In this document: positions 14,363 to 24,868 of the stretch, in pieces
How the letters are laid out: every line of letters starts with the position of its first letter
Numbering within the stretch: the stretch's first letter is position 1
Assembly: GCF_944387275.1 (NCBI RefSeq)
Contig: NZ_CALXEG010000017.1
Coordinates: 1-54,291, forward strand
Length of the DNA: 54,291 nt
Reading direction: 5' to 3'
Source of the DNA: an uncultured Pseudoflavonifractor sp.
Lineage (GTDB): Bacteria > Bacillota > Clostridia > Oscillospirales > Oscillospiraceae
Notes under the pieces: model-generated
Databases searched by the model: none
Told to the model about the DNA's origin: nothing
The model's input: the letters and a program-made list of their open reading frames with translations, nothing else
Made by a program: the position numbers and the translations under genes

Positions 14363-15757
14363 ATGAATGTCAAAAGCGTAGAGAAGCAGGAGAAGAGCAA
14401 GGTTGAGCTCGTCATTGAGGTGAGCGGCGAGGAGTTCGAGGCCGCCATCGACAAGGTCTATAAGAAGCAGCGCGGCAAGATCGCTGTCCCCGGCTTCCGC
14501 AAGGGCCACGCCCCCCGCAAGATCATCGAGGGCATGTACGGCTCCGGCGTGTTCTACGAAGATGCCATCAATGAGATCTATCCCGAGGCCTACAGCCAGG
14601 CTGTGAAGCAGGAGAACCTGGACGTGGTGGCCTGGCCTGAGGTGGAGATCCTGGACGCCGGCAAGGACGGCTTCTCCTTCAAGGCTGTCGTCACCGTGCG
14701 CCCCGAGGTGAAGCTGGGCGAGTATAAGGGCCTCACCGCCCCCAAGGCCGAGGTCACCGTCACTGACGAGGACATCGACAACGAGCTCAAGCCCTACATC
14801 CAGCGGGATACCAGCCTGGTGACCGTGGAGCGTGAGGCTCAGCTGGGCGACACCGTGGTGCTGGACTTCGAGGGCTTTGACAACGGCGTGCCCTTCGCCG
14901 GCGGCAAGGCCGAGGGCCACAGCCTGGAGCTGGGCTCCGGCTCCTTCGTCCCCGGCTTCGAGGATCAGCTGGTGGGCATGAAGGCCGGTGAGGAGAAGGA
15001 CATCGACATCACCTTCCCCGAGGACTATCACGCCGACCTGGCCGGCAAGCCCGTTGTCTTCCACGTGAAGATCAACGAGGTCAAGGAGAAGAAGGTCCCC
15101 ACCGTGGACGACGAGTTCGCCAAGGACGTGTCCGAGTTCCAGACCCTGGCCGAGTTCAAGGCCGACCTGGGCAAGAAGCTGACTGAGCGCCGCGAGAAGC
15201 AGGCTCAGGACGACTATGAGAACGCCCTGCTGGAGCAGGCCGTGGAGAACATGGAGGTCGAGGTCCCCGAGGCCATGGTGGACTACCGCGCTGACCAGAT
15301 GATGGACGACTATGCCCGCCGCATTACCTCCCAGGGCATCCCCTTTGACAACTACCTGCAGATGATGGGTATGACCAAGGAGGCCATGCGTGAGCAGGCC
15401 AAGGAGGGCGCCCTCCATCAGATCAAGGTGGAGCTGGCCCTGGCCGCCATCGCCGACGCGGAGAACATCGAGATCTCCGACGAGGAGAAGGAGGCCGAGT
15501 ACAACCGCCTGGCCGAGCAGTATGGCATGAAGGCCGAGCAGGTGAAGTCCGCTGTGGCCGAGAGCGATCTGGTCAGCGAGCTGCGGACCAAGAAGGCCGC
15601 CGAGGTTGTCTACAACAGCGGCAAGGTGGGCGAGGCTAAGAAGGACGAGGGCGAGGAGAAGCCCAAGAAGAAGGCCGCTCCCCGGAAGAAGGCCACCAAG
15701 AAGGCTGAGACTGAGGAGCCCAAGGCTGAGGGCGAGGAGCCCAAGACCGAGGAATAA
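14363..15757 (+). CDS. tig: Trigger factor
   Basis: 464 residues. It is a ribosome-bound chaperone and peptidyl-prolyl isomerase. The N-terminal ribosome-binding domain has the signature GFRKGHAPRKII. The FKBP domain (about 160-245) includes GDTVVLDFEGF and LGSGSFVPGFEDQLVG. The helical C-domain follows. The last 40 residues are an added Lys/Ala- then Glu/Pro-rich tail (KPKKKAAPRKKATKKAE...), which most trigger factors lack. The ATG after ACAGGAGGAAATAACAAG is the natural start. It sits upstream of clpP-clpX-lon as in many Firmicutes. Confidence 0.96.
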   Translation: MNVKSVEKQEKSKVELVIEVSGEEFEAAIDKVYKKQRGKIAVPGFRKGHAPRKIIEGMYGSGVFYEDAINEIYPEAYSQAVKQENLDVVAWPEVEILDAGKDGFSFKAVVTVRPEVKLGEYKGLTAPKAEVTVTDEDIDNELKPYIQRDTSLVTVEREAQLGDTVVLDFEGFDNGVPFAGGKAEGHSLELGSGSFVPGFEDQLVGMKAGEEKDIDITFPEDYHADLAGKPVVFHVKINEVKEKKVPTVDDEFAKDVSEFQTLAEFKADLGKKLTERREKQAQDDYENALLEQAVENMEVEVPEAMVDYRADQMMDDYARRITSQGIPFDNYLQMMGMTKEAMREQAKEGALHQIKVELALAAIADAENIEISDEEKEAEYNRLAEQYGMKAEQVKSAVAESDLVSELRTKKAAEVVYNSGKVGEAKKDEGEEKPKKKAAPRKKATKKAETEEPKAEGEEPKTEE

Positions 15758-15908
15758 GATTCCAGCCGGCGGGTATACTTTAGCAGTATGACTGCCCGCC
15801 GTTTCTCCAGGGGCGTGTGTGCCCTGGGGTGAGATGGGAGCGGACGTGCCGGACGGGGAAGCAGACCTCTTCCCGCGTCCCTACATCCAACAAAGGAGAT
15901 CATGAACC

Positions 15909-16490
15909 ATGAGCTTAGTACCCTATGTAGTGGAGCAGACCAACCGTGGCGAGCGCTCCTACGACATCTTTTCCCGCCTGCTGAATGACCGCATTATCTT
16001 CCTGGGCGAGGAGGTCAACGCCACCACTGCCAGCCTGGTCGTGGCCCAGATGCTCTATCTGGAGGCCCAGGACCCGGACAAGGACATCCAGTTCTATATC
16101 AACAGCCCCGGCGGCTCCGTGACCGACGGCATGGCCATCTACGACACCATGCAGTACATCAAGTGCGATGTGTCCACCATCTGCATCGGCATGGCGGCCA
16201 GCATGGGCGCATTCCTGCTGTCCTCCGGTACCAAGGGCAAGCGTCTGGCGCTCCCCAACGCCGAGATTATGATTCATCAGCCCTCCGCCGGCACCCAGGG
16301 CCAGATTACCGACATGGCGATCCACCTCAAGCGCCTGGAGGTCATCAAGAAGCGGATGAACAAGATCCTGGCCGACAACACCGGCAAGCCGGTGGAAGTG
16401 GTCACGGCCGACTGTGAGCGCGACAACTTCATGTCCGCGGAGGAAGCCTGCGAGTATGGCCTGATCGACAAGGTCATCTACCAGAGATAA
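15909..16490 (+). CDS. clpP: ATP-dependent Clp protease proteolytic subunit
   Basis: 193 residues. The Ser-His-Asp triad is S98 (GMAASMGA), H123 (MIHQPSAG) and the Asp in DCERDNFM near 171. It forms the barrel-shaped protease used by ClpX, encoded next. The RBS is AAAGGAG. A GC-rich leader with a GGCGGG/CCCGCC hairpin precedes it. Confidence 0.98.
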   Translation: MSLVPYVVEQTNRGERSYDIFSRLLNDRIIFLGEEVNATTASLVVAQMLYLEAQDPDKDIQFYINSPGGSVTDGMAIYDTMQYIKCDVSTICIGMAASMGAFLLSSGTKGKRLALPNAEIMIHQPSAGTQGQITDMAIHLKRLEVIKKRMNKILADNTGKPVEVVTADCERDNFMSAEEACEYGLIDKVIYQR

Positions 16491-16640
16491 CCCCCAAGAC
16501 AGCGCGGGAGCATTCTGTGCCCCCGCGCTGTTCCAGCATTCCTTCGGCGGCGGCCCGCGGGCAGAATCCGCGGCAGATGCAGGCCGGGCAGGCTCCACCC
16601 GGCGCCGCCGCAATCGAACAGAGAGTCAAGAGGTAACAAT

Positions 16641-17960
16641 ATGGCAAAAAACGACGAAAAGAAATCGGTCCGCTGTTCCTTCTGCGGCAAGCATCAGGAG
16701 CAGGTGGCCCGCATCATCGCGGGACCCGGCGCCTATATCTGCAACGAGTGTGTCCATCTGTGCATGAGCATTCTGGACGACACCTATGACCCGGAGGAGC
16801 AGCAGACCAGCCCGGACATCCCCGACGTGATCCCCACGCCCCGAGAGATCCGGGATGTGCTGGACCAGTATATCATCGGCCAGGAGGACGCCAAGGTGGC
16901 CCTGTCGGTGGCGGTCTACAACCACTATAAGCGGATCTACTTCGGCGGCGGGGAGGACGTGGAGCTCCAGAAGAGCAACATTCTGCTGGTGGGTCCCACC
17001 GGCAGCGGCAAGACCCTCTTTGCCCAGACCCTGGCCCGGATTCTGAAGGTGCCCTTTGCCATTGCCGACGCCACCACTCTGACCGAGGCCGGCTACGTGG
17101 GCGACGACGTGGAGAACATCCTCCTGCGTCTGGTCCAGGCCGCCGACTTTGACATTGAGCTGGCCGAGCGCGGCATCATCTATATCGACGAGATGGACAA
17201 GATCGCCCGCAAGAGCGAGAACACCTCCATTACCCGCGATGTGTCCGGCGAAGGCGTCCAGCAGGCGCTGCTGAAGATCCTGGAGGGCACGGTTGCTAAC
17301 GTCCCGCCCCAGGGCGGCCGCAAGCATCCCCACCAGGAGTTCATCCAGCTCAACACCAAGAACATCCTCTTCATCTGCGGCGGCGCCTTTGACGGTCTGG
17401 AGAAGATCATCGAGCAGCGGCAGGACCGGAAGACCATGGGCTTCGGCGCGGAGATCAAGAGCAAGAAGGAGATGGACCACTCCGCCGTGCTCAAGGACGT
17501 CCAGCCCCACGACCTCATCAAGTTCGGCATCATCCCCGAGCTGGTGGGCCGTCTGCCGGTGGTGACCACCCTGCGGGCCCTGAGCAAGGAGCAGCTGGTG
17601 CAGATCCTCACCGAGCCCAAGAACGCCCTGGTCAAGCAGTACGAAAAGCTGCTGGAGTACGATAACGTGGCCCTGCGCTTTGAGCCCGCGGCCCTGGAGG
17701 CCGCGGCCGACAAGGCCATTGAGCGGGAGATCGGCGCCCGCGGCCTGCGGGCCGTACTGGAGGAGAGCGTGACCCAGGTCATGTACGACGTGCCCTCCGA
17801 CCCCACCATCACCGCCGTGACCATCACGGCGGACACCATCCGGAACCACGCCCAGCCCATCATTGAGCGGGACCCCAGCCGGACCGAGCGGCCCCGCCTT
17901 GGCGGCGCGGCCCTCCGTGCGGAGCGGGGCGGTATGCCGGCCCAGGGCAACGTGTCCTGA
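16641..17960 (+). CDS. clpX: Clp protease ATP-binding subunit ClpX
   Basis: 439 residues. The N-terminal zinc-binding domain has CSFCGK and ICNECVHLC. The AAA+ core has Walker A GPTGSGKT (about 117) and Walker [11 protein letters not shown], with [23 protein letters not shown] following. It unfolds substrates for ClpP. A hairpin (ACAGCGCGGG/CCCGCGCTGT) without a T-run lies between clpP and clpX and may tune read-through or mRNA decay. Confidence 0.98.
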   Translation: MAKNDEKKSVRCSFCGKHQEQVARIIAGPGAYICNECVHLCMSILDDTYDPEEQQTSPDIPDVIPTPREIRDVLDQYIIGQEDAKVALSVAVYNHYKRIYFGGGEDVELQKSNILLVGPTGSGKTLFAQTLARILKVPFAIADATTLTEAGYVGDDVENILLRLVQAADFDIELAERGIIYIDEMDKIARKSENTSITRDVSGEGVQQALLKILEGTVANVPPQGGRKHPHQEFIQLNTKNILFICGGAFDGLEKIIEQRQDRKTMGFGAEIKSKKEMDHSAVLKDVQPHDLIKFGIIPELVGRLPVVTTLRALSKEQLVQILTEPKNALVKQYEKLLEYDNVALRFEPAALEAAADKAIEREIGARGLRAVLEESVTQVMYDVPSDPTITAVTITADTIRNHAQPIIERDPSRTERPRLGGAALRAERGGMPAQGNVS

Positions 17961-18013
17961 ATTTGAAAAAAGCGTCCGGCCCGTCCTCACGGGGAGACAG
18001 CTGTAACATTTTG

Positions 18014-18042
18014 AGGGGCGGGGGATTGTGGCTCCCGCCCCT
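18014..18042 (+). terminator. Hairpin between clpX and lon
   Basis: A 9-bp stem AGGGGCGGG/CCCGCCCCT followed only by TTC. It is probably a weak terminator or attenuator. Confidence 0.45.
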
Positions 18043-18072
18043 TTCGCATTCCCTGAGAAGGAAGTGAAATCC

Positions 18073-20478
18073 ATGTCTGAACAGAAGATATCCGCCGTCA
18101 TGCCAACCTTGGCGCTGCGCGGCTTGACCATTTTCCCCAACATGCTCCTGCACTTTGACGTGGGCCGGGAGGCCTCCATCAAGGCGCTGGACGAGGCCAT
18201 GACCAACAGCCAGCCTATTTTCCTGGTGGCCCAGCGGGATCTGATGGTGGAGAACCCCCGGCAGGAGGACCTGTATACCATCGGCACCGTGTCCACAGTG
18301 CGGCAGATCCTGCGGATGCCGGGGGACAATGTGCGGGTCATGGTGGAGGGCGTGGCCCGGGGCCGACTGGAGGCTCTGCTCCAGACCACGCCCTATCTCC
18401 AGGCCCAGGTGGGGGAGATCGAGGTGGGAGAGCCGGTGAAGAACTCTCCCAGGACCGAGGCCCTCATCCGCCAGACCTACGACCTGTTTGAGTCCTACAC
18501 CGAACTGGCCCCCAGAATGACCCCGGATGTGCTGCTGAGCGTGATGGCCAGCGACGACCCCGGCTATATTGCCGACTATATCGCCCAGAATATTGTCATG
18601 CGGGCGGAGGACAAGCAGGTCATTCTGGAAGATCTCCGCCCTGTCCGCCGGCTGGAGAAGCTCCAGCAGATGCTCCGCCGGGAGGTGGAGATCCTGGAGC
18701 TGGAGCAGTCCATGCAGAACAAGGTGCGGGAGGGGCTGAGCCGGAGCCAGCGGGACTATGTGCTGCGGGAGCAGCTGAAGGTCATCCGCCAGGAGCTGGG
18801 CGAGGATGTTGACGGCGACAGTGAGATCGAAGAGTACCGGCAGAAGATCGCCCACGCCAAGCTGCCCGCCGAGGTGGAGGAGAAGCTGACCAAGGAGCTG
18901 GGGCGGCTGGAGAAGCAGCCTTTCGGCTCCGCCGAGGCCACAGTGCTGCGCAACTATCTGGACGTGTGCCTGGAGCTGCCCTGGAATAAAAAGACAAAGG
19001 AACGGGTGGACGTGGCCGCGGCCCGGAAGGCGCTGGACGGGGACCACTTCGGCCTGGAGAAGGTGAAGGAGCGGATCCTGGAGTTCCTGGCCGTCAAGCA
19101 GCTTGCCCCCGAGCTGAAGGGACAGGTGCTCTGCCTAGTGGGCCCGCCCGGTGTGGGCAAGACCTCCATCGCCATGTCTGTGGCCCGAGCCACAAACCGA
19201 AAGCTGGCCCGCATCTCTCTGGGCGGCGTCCACGACGAGGCGGAGATCCGCGGCCACCGCAAGACCTATGTGGGCGCCATGCCCGGACGCATCATCACCG
19301 CCATCAAACAGGCGGGAAGTAATAATCCTTTACTGCTGTTGGACGAGATAGACAAGCTGGCTTCCGACATCCACGGGGACCCCTCTTCGGCGCTGCTGGA
19401 GGTGCTGGATGGGGAGCAGAACAGCACCTTCCGGGACAACTTTCTGGAGCTGCCCTTTGACCTGTCCGACGTGCTCTTCATCACAACCGCCAACACCATG
19501 GACACCATTCCCCGGCCTCTGCTGGACCGGATGGAGGTCATTGAGCTGACCAGCTATACCGACGAGGAGAAGCTGCAGATTGCCAAGCAGCACCTGCTGC
19601 CCAAGGAGCTCAAGCGCCACGGGCTCAAGCGCAGCCAGCTGCGCATGACGGACGACGCTATCCGGGAGCTCATCTCCGGGTATACCCGGGAGTCCGGCGT
19701 CCGCGTGCTGGAGCGGCAGCTGGCCGCCGTGTGCCGCAAGGCGGCAATGCGCGTTGTGACAGATGGTGTAAAGTCTGTAAGCGTTACAGGAGATAACCTG
19801 GAGAGCATGCTGGGTGTGCGCCGCTATCAGCCGGAGAAGCGGCCCACGCAGGCCCTGGTGGGCGTGGTCAACGGCCTGGCCTGGACTCAGGTGGGCGGCG
19901 AACTGCTGGAGGTGGAGGCCAATGTGGTGCCCGGCAGCGGCAAGATTGAGCTGACCGGCAACCTGGGCGACGTGATGAAGGAGTCGGCCCACGCGGCTCT
20001 CACCTACATCCGCAGCCGGGCAGCCCGGCTGGGCATTGAGGCCGATTTCTATAAGACAAAGGACATCCACGTCCATTTCCCCGAGGGCGCGGTGCCCAAG
20101 GACGGACCCTCTGCCGGTATTGCCATCACTGTGGCCATGGTCTCCGCTCTGACCGGTACGCCGGTGCGGCAGGATGTAGCGATGACAGGCGAGATTACTT
20201 TACGGGGCAGAGCCCTGGCCATCGGCGGCCTGAAGGAGAAGACCATGGCCGCCCTGCGCAACGGTATCCGCACGGTACTGATCCCTGCAGACAATGTGAA
20301 GGACCTGGAGGAGATCGACCAGACGGTCCGCGGGGCGCTGCACTTTGTGTCCATTGAAGAGGCGGATCAGGCTCTGGCCGAGGCGCTGTGCCAGGACTGC
20401 GCAGGTGGGGAAGTGGCCCCGGCGGCCCCACTGGCGGAGTCCCATCGGGCGGACGGCGACGTCCGCATCAAGCAGTAA
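18073..20478 (+). CDS. lon: ATP-dependent protease Lon (LonA)
   Basis: 801 residues. It has an N-terminal LON substrate domain ([20 protein letters not shown]), AAA+ Walker [10 protein letters not shown] near residue 358, and a proteolytic domain with the Ser-Lys dyad in [11 protein letters not shown] and the LAIGGLKEK block. It is the soluble, hexameric LonA type. The ATG following GAAGGAAGTGAAATCC is the likely start; a longer frame begins inside the upstream hairpin. A C-terminal tail after the protease domain is acidic and alanine-rich. It is followed by ysxC, the usual partner. Confidence 0.97.
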   Translation: MSEQKISAVMPTLALRGLTIFPNMLLHFDVGREASIKALDEAMTNSQPIFLVAQRDLMVENPRQEDLYTIGTVSTVRQILRMPGDNVRVMVEGVARGRLEALLQTTPYLQAQVGEIEVGEPVKNSPRTEALIRQTYDLFESYTELAPRMTPDVLLSVMASDDPGYIADYIAQNIVMRAEDKQVILEDLRPVRRLEKLQQMLRREVEILELEQSMQNKVREGLSRSQRDYVLREQLKVIRQELGEDVDGDSEIEEYRQKIAHAKLPAEVEEKLTKELGRLEKQPFGSAEATVLRNYLDVCLELPWNKKTKERVDVAAARKALDGDHFGLEKVKERILEFLAVKQLAPELKGQVLCLVGPPGVGKTSIAMSVARATNRKLARISLGGVHDEAEIRGHRKTYVGAMPGRIITAIKQAGSNNPLLLLDEIDKLASDIHGDPSSALLEVLDGEQNSTFRDNFLELPFDLSDVLFITTANTMDTIPRPLLDRMEVIELTSYTDEEKLQIAKQHLLPKELKRHGLKRSQLRMTDDAIRELISGYTRESGVRVLERQLAAVCRKAAMRVVTDGVKSVSVTGDNLESMLGVRRYQPEKRPTQALVGVVNGLAWTQVGGELLEVEANVVPGSGKIELTGNLGDVMKESAHAALTYIRSRAARLGIEADFYKTKDIHVHFPEGAVPKDGPSAGIAITVAMVSALTGTPVRQDVAMTGEITLRGRALAIGGLKEKTMAALRNGIRTVLIPADNVKDLEEIDQTVRGALHFVSIEEADQALAEALCQDCAGGEVAPAAPLAESHRADGDVRIKQ

Positions 20479-20493
20479 GGGAGGCACGGAACC

Positions 20494-21093
20494 ATGGCTT
20501 TGAATTTGCAGCGGGCGGAATTTGTTCGCTCCGCCGCCAAAGCGGCAGATTTTCCCCGGGACGGCCTGCCTCAGGTGGTCTTTGCCGGCCGGTCCAACGT
20601 GGGCAAGTCCTCGGTGATCAACAAGATTTTGCTGCGGAAGAACCTGGCCCGGGTGGGCGCGGCTCCCGGAAAGACCACCCACATCAACTATTTCCTCATT
20701 GACGAGAAGCTCTATCTGGTGGACCTGCCGGGCTACGGCTACGCCAAGGTGTCCCAGGCGGAGCGGGACCGCTGGGGCCGGCTGATCGAGAGCTGGTTCG
20801 CAGACAACGCCTTGATGACCCTGGGTATCATGGTGGTGGACGCCCGCCACAAGCCCACGGCGGACGACTGCACCATGGGCAAGTGGTTCAAGCAGAGCGG
20901 AAAGCCCTTCCTAGTGGTGGCCAACAAGCTGGACAAGCTCCGCAAGAGCGAGATCGAGCCCAACCTGACCCGCATCCGGGAAACCCTTGGTTTGCCGGAT
21001 AATGTAAAGGTAATTGCCTTCTCAGTGGAGAAGGGGGACGGGCGGCAGGAGCTGCTGAGTGAAATTCTGAAGAGTATGGGGGAATCGGAATGA
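20494..21093 (+). CDS. ysxC: Ribosome biogenesis GTP-binding protein YsxC/YihA (EngB)
   Basis: 199 residues. GTPase motifs are G1 GRSNVGKSS, G3 DLPGYGYAKV, G4 NKLDK and G5 FSVEKGDG. It is required for 50S assembly in Bacillus. It starts 15 bases after lon with a GGGAGGCACGG RBS and overlaps the next gene by 4 bases. Confidence 0.96.
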   Translation: MALNLQRAEFVRSAAKAADFPRDGLPQVVFAGRSNVGKSSVINKILLRKNLARVGAAPGKTTHINYFLIDEKLYLVDLPGYGYAKVSQAERDRWGRLIESWFADNALMTLGIMVVDARHKPTADDCTMGKWFKQSGKPFLVVANKLDKLRKSEIEPNLTRIRETLGLPDNVKVIAFSVEKGDGRQELLSEILKSMGESE

Positions 21094-21842
21094 AGCTGGT
21101 GCGGATTGACCGGGAAGGAAAGGTTGTCTGGGGCGCTCTGGAAGGGGACGAGGTCCTGACGCTGGATAAGGCGCCCTATGAGGAGCTGTCTTTTGACGGC
21201 GGGCGGCTGCCGCTGGCGGAGTGCCGGCTGCTGGCGCCCTGCGAGCCCACCAAGATTATCTGCGTGGGCAAGAACTACTACGACCACGCCGTGGAGATGG
21301 GGGAGGGCGTGCCCGACCGGCCGATTCTCTTCATCAAGGCGCCCAACACGGTCAACCGCCCTGAGGGCGAGGTGTCCGCGCCCGCTTTTGTGGAGCGGCT
21401 GGACTACGAGGGCGAGCTGGCTTTTGTGGTGAAGAAGCGGGCCAAGAACGTGAAGGCCGCCCAGTATGCCGACTATATCCTGGGCTATACCTGCCTCAAC
21501 GACGTGACCGCCCGGGACGTACAGAAGTCGGACGGCCAGTGGAGCCGGGGAAAGAGCATGGACGGCTTTGCCCCTATCGGCCCTCTGGTGACCGACGAGG
21601 TGGATGGCTCCGACCTGAAGATCGAGACCCGGCTCAACGGCGAGACCGTGCAGAGCTCCCGGACCTCGCTGTTTATGACCAAGCTCCCGGCGCTGATGGA
21701 GTTCATCACCGCCTCCATGACCCTGGAGCCCGGCGACGTGGTGACCACCGGTACCCCTGCGGGCATCGGGGCCATGAAGCCCGGCGACGTGGTGGAGGTA
21801 GAGATCGAGGGCATCGGCATTCTGCGCACCTACATCCGGTAA
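21090..21842 (+). CDS. Fumarylacetoacetate hydrolase family protein
   Basis: 250 residues with the FAH fold. The signatures are IICVGKNYYDHAVEMG, the metal-binding YEGELAFVV, CLNDVTARDVQ, KSMDGFAPIGP and TTGTPAGIG. Members hydrolyse or tautomerise beta-diketo acids; oxaloacetate tautomerase or acylpyruvase are the usual candidates. Substrate cannot be read from sequence. It overlaps ysxC by 4 bases, so the link to a GTPase gene is positional rather than metabolic. A strong terminator follows. Confidence 0.9.
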   Translation: MKLVRIDREGKVVWGALEGDEVLTLDKAPYEELSFDGGRLPLAECRLLAPCEPTKIICVGKNYYDHAVEMGEGVPDRPILFIKAPNTVNRPEGEVSAPAFVERLDYEGELAFVVKKRAKNVKAAQYADYILGYTCLNDVTARDVQKSDGQWSRGKSMDGFAPIGPLVTDEVDGSDLKIETRLNGETVQSSRTSLFMTKLPALMEFITASMTLEPGDVVTTGTPAGIGAMKPGDVVEVEIEGIGILRTYIR

Positions 21843-21890
21843 AGAGCGGCCGGTCCGGGGATAGATATCTGTCTCCGGACCGGCTCTTTT
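21843..21890 (+). terminator. Terminator of the lon-ysxC-FAH unit
   Basis: A long stem, AGAGC(C)GGTCCGG-type with CCGGACCGGCTCT, then TTTT. Confidence 0.8.
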
Positions 21891-21944
21891 GTCCCCGGGG
21901 CAGCCGGTAAAAACTTGAAAAAAGCTGATGAAGGGGGCTTTTTC

Positions 21945-21973
21945 TTGTATTTTCCGTTTACCTTTGGTATAAT
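21945..21973 (+). promoter_or_regulatory. Promoter of the site-2 protease/scpAB operon
   Basis: TTGTAT, 17 bases, TATAAT. About 95 bases upstream of the first start codon. Confidence 0.7.
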
Positions 21974-22071
21974 ATTTTCTCTACGATGAATTCTGTGCTC
22001 CGGTTGGGAGCGGTTCCTGGGGGAAAGCCCGTGCTGTGGGGCGGCCGGCCCCCGCGAAAGGGGATTTTTTT

Positions 22072-22782
22072 GTGCATAGAGTAATGGACTATATGGCAAA
22101 TATGAACTGGATGGGGCTGCTCTCTCTGCTGGTGAGCGCGGCAGCGGCCCTGGTGTGCATTACCTTCCATGAGCTGTCCCACGGATATGTGGCCTACCGC
22201 CTGGGGGACCCCACCGCCAAGCGGATGGGCCGGCTCACCCTCAACCCAATCAAGCATCTGGATGTCATCGGCTTCCTGATGATGATCTTTGTGGGGGTAG
22301 GTTGGGCCAAGCCGGTGCCGGTGGATATGCGCTATTTCAAAAACCCCAAGCGGGGCATGGCCATCACCGCCCTGGCGGGGCCGATCTCCAACTTCCTGAT
22401 GGCCATCGTGACCATGCTGATCTGCTCCCTGGTGTACCATCTGCTGCTGCCCACGGACAGCATGGTGCTGCTGGTGGCGTTTTATTTCCTGTGCAATGTG
22501 GCGATTCTGAGCGTGGGCCTGGGGCTGTTCAACCTGATCCCCATCTCGCCCCTGGACGGCTCCAAGGTGCTCTTTTCCTTCCTGCCCGACCGGGCGTACT
22601 ACACCATCCTGCGCTATGAGCGGTATATCATGATCGCGGTCATTGCGCTGGTGTTCTTCAATGTGCTGGACGGACCGCTGTCTTTCTGCATCAACGGCGT
22701 GCTGCAATTCCTGTGCCGCGTCACCGGTCTGCCCTGGGAGGCCCTGGTGGTGGGCTCACAGATTCTGGATTTTCTGGGGTGA
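22072..22782 (+). CDS. Site-2 protease family membrane metalloprotease (M50)
   Basis: About 236 residues with five or six membrane segments. The zinc site is FHELSHGY (HExxH at residues 33-37). The distal ligand motif is NLIPISPLDGSKV, with Asp near 160. It belongs to the small M50 group near the scpAB genes of Firmicutes; its substrate is unknown. I prefer the GTG start because AAAGGGGA lies 7 bases upstream; ATG at 22084 is the alternative. Its stop codon overlaps the scpA start (GTGA). Confidence 0.88.
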   Translation: MHRVMDYMANMNWMGLLSLLVSAAAALVCITFHELSHGYVAYRLGDPTAKRMGRLTLNPIKHLDVIGFLMMIFVGVGWAKPVPVDMRYFKNPKRGMAITALAGPISNFLMAIVTMLICSLVYHLLLPTDSMVLLVAFYFLCNVAILSVGLGLFNLIPISPLDGSKVLFSFLPDRAYYTILRYERYIMIAVIALVFFNVLDGPLSFCINGVLQFLCRVTGLPWEALVVGSQILDFLG

Positions 22783-23585
22783 GTGACATAGAGACGCCGA
22801 TTTTTCATCTGGAAAAGGTGGTCAAGGCCAAGGCAGAGGACATGGAGGACTTTACCGGCCCTCTGGACCTGATCCTCAGCCTGCTGGCCAAGAACAAGAT
22901 GGAGATCAAGGACATCCAGATCGCGGTGATCCTGGACCAGTACATGGACTGGATGAACAAGCGCAAGGAGCTGGATCTGGAGGTGGCCAGCGAATTTGTG
23001 GCCATGGCGGCCCAGCTGGTGTTCATCAAGACCAGAATGCTCCTCTCTATCCACGATGAGGAGGCCCTGTCCGAGATGGAACAGCTCATCGCCTCCCTGG
23101 AGGAGCACCAGCGCCATGAGAGCTTCAACCGTATCAAGGCGGTGATTCCCACGCTGGCCGACCGCAACGAGGTGGGCCGGGACTACATCACCAAGATGCC
23201 GGAAGCCCTTCCGGCCAATAGAGTATACCGCTATGTCCACAAGGGGGAGGATCTGCGCCGGGCCATGCTGGCGGTGCTGGAGCGGTCGGACAACCGGCTG
23301 CCGCCCCCCATGGCCGCCTTTGAGGGCATTGTGGGCCGGGAGCCCTACCCGGTGGCCGAGAAGGCGGGGGAGATCCTCCGGCAGCTCATCCGGTTCGGCG
23401 TGACCCGGTTCCGGGCTCTGTTCAAGGGCAACCGCAGCCGCAGCGAGATTGTGGCCACCTTTATCGCCGTGCTGGAGCTGTGCCGGGCCCGGCGGGTGCG
23501 CCTGGCGGGCACGGAGACCGACTGCACGGTGACCTGCACCGACGAGGCGGCGGAGGACTTTGAGTTTACCACGGACGTGAACTGA
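22779..23585 (+). CDS. scpA: Segregation and condensation protein A
   Basis: 268 residues. It is the kleisin subunit of the SMC-ScpAB condensin. The signature is DFTGPLDLILSLLAKNKMEIKDIQIAVILDQY in the N-terminal region (quoted in two parts: DFTGPLDLILSLLAKNK and IKDIQ), followed by the AAQLVFIKTRMLL helix and a C-terminal winged helix. It starts at GTG overlapping the M50 stop. A longer frame has no RBS. Confidence 0.95.
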   Translation: MSDIETPIFHLEKVVKAKAEDMEDFTGPLDLILSLLAKNKMEIKDIQIAVILDQYMDWMNKRKELDLEVASEFVAMAAQLVFIKTRMLLSIHDEEALSEMEQLIASLEEHQRHESFNRIKAVIPTLADRNEVGRDYITKMPEALPANRVYRYVHKGEDLRRAMLAVLERSDNRLPPPMAAFEGIVGREPYPVAEKAGEILRQLIRFGVTRFRALFKGNRSRSEIVATFIAVLELCRARRVRLAGTETDCTVTCTDEAAEDFEFTTDVN

Positions 23586-23605
23586 CGACACACGGAGGGC
23601 TGCGC

Positions 23606-24235
23606 ATGGAAGTGAAGGAGATAGAGTCGGCCATCGAGGGGATTCTCTTTGCCGCCGGGGACCCGGTGGGGGTGGAGCGGCTGTGCATGGCGCTGGACCT
23701 GGACCGGGCTACTGTGGACACTGTCTGCCAGCGCCTGGCAGACTACTACAGCTATGAGCGGCGCGGCGTGCGTCTGCTGCGGCTGGAGAACAGCTATCAG
23801 CTCTGCTCTGCGCCGGAGTATGCCGACTGCATCCGCCGGGCATTTGAGAGCCGGCGGCCTGCCCGGCTGTCCCAGCCCGCCCTGGAGGTGCTGGCCATCA
23901 TCGCCTACTACCAGCCCACCACCCGGGCCTATGTGGACCAGATCCGCGGCGTGGACAGCGCCTATACCGTGGGACTGCTGCTGGAGCGGGATCTGATCGA
24001 GGAGTGCGGGCGTCTGGCGGTGCCTGGCAGGCCCATCCTCTACCGCACCACCCAGACCTTTCTGCGGTCCTTCGGCCTGAGCAGCCTGGAGGACCTGCCC
24101 GAGCTCCCCAGCGCCAGCCCGGAGGACGGACAGATCACCATGGAGATGCAGGCCAACCTGGAGCGGCTGAAGGCGGAGCAGGAGGCCGCGAAGACAGAGG
24201 AAGAAGCCTGGGACAGCGGAGAGACGGAGGCGTGA
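23606..24235 (+). CDS. scpB: Segregation and condensation protein B
   Basis: 209 residues. It has two winged-helix domains. Typical motifs are IEGILFAAGDPV near the N-terminus and QPALEVLAIIAYYQPTTRAYVDQIRGVDS in the middle (key core AIIAYYQP). It dimerises and binds ScpA. The acidic C-terminal tail is variable in the family. It lies 20 bases after scpA with a GGAGGG RBS. Confidence 0.96.
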   Translation: MEVKEIESAIEGILFAAGDPVGVERLCMALDLDRATVDTVCQRLADYYSYERRGVRLLRLENSYQLCSAPEYADCIRRAFESRRPARLSQPALEVLAIIAYYQPTTRAYVDQIRGVDSAYTVGLLLERDLIEECGRLAVPGRPILYRTTQTFLRSFGLSSLEDLPELPSASPEDGQITMEMQANLERLKAEQEAAKTEEEAWDSGETEA

Positions 24236-24239
24236 GTGC

Positions 24240-24866
24240 ATGACGGTATGGATTGTCCTGGGGGCAATCGCCGCGGCGCTGGTGCTGCTCTCCCTGGTCC
24301 GGATAGGCGGCACGGTGGAGTACAGCCGTTCCGGCACACTGGTGCATCTGCGGTTTGGCCCGCTGCGCATCAGAGTGTATCCGCCCAAGCCCAAGAAAAA
24401 AAGCGGAGAGAAGAGGCCCAAGGCGGAAAAGCGGCGAAAGAAGGGCCGGAAGCCAGAGAAAGAGCAGCCGGAGCCCAAGCCGGGCGGAAAGCTCTCTGCG
24501 CTGAAGGCGGTGCTCCCGCTGGTGGCGGACGCGGCGGGACAGCTGCGGCGCAAGGTGCGGGTGGACAGGCTGCTGCTGGACGTGACGGCGGCGGCCCCTG
24601 ATCCGGCGGCGGCAGCCCTGGCCTTTGGTGGCGTAAACGCGGCAATCGGTATGATCTGGCCCCTGCTGGAGAATAATTTCAATATTGGCGACCGGCGCGT
24701 CAGAACCAGAGTGGATTTCAATCTGACCGAGCCGGAGGCCTATCTCTACGGGTCCTTCTCCCTGCGCCTGGGGCAGGCGGTATCGCTGGCCTTGAGGCTG
24801 GGGATCAAATTTCTGAAGCTGTGGTCCGGACGGAACCAAGAGCAAACAAAGAAAGAGGCGGTCTGA
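24240..24866 (+). CDS. DUF2953 domain-containing protein
   Basis: 208 residues. One N-terminal membrane segment (about 3-22) is followed by a short strand-rich part and a highly basic linker (about 50-82, Lys/Pro/Glu). A conserved C-terminal region contains the family's GGVNAAIGMIWPLLENNF-like motif. In spore-formers this gene sits directly before ytfJ (YtfI in Bacillus), as here, and is thought to act in sporulation. Function is unknown. It starts 4 bases after the scpB stop. Confidence 0.82.
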   Translation: MTVWIVLGAIAAALVLLSLVRIGGTVEYSRSGTLVHLRFGPLRIRVYPPKPKKKSGEKRPKAEKRRKKGRKPEKEQPEPKPGGKLSALKAVLPLVADAAGQLRRKVRVDRLLLDVTAAAPDPAAAALAFGGVNAAIGMIWPLLENNFNIGDRRVRTRVDFNLTEPEAYLYGSFSLRLGQAVSLALRLGIKFLKLWSGRNQEQTKKEAV

Positions 24867-24868
24867 CT

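Noticed and set aside
14087-15418. Reverse frame opposite trigger factor
   Set aside because: Only a shadow of tig; Leu/Gly/Val-rich and without motifs.
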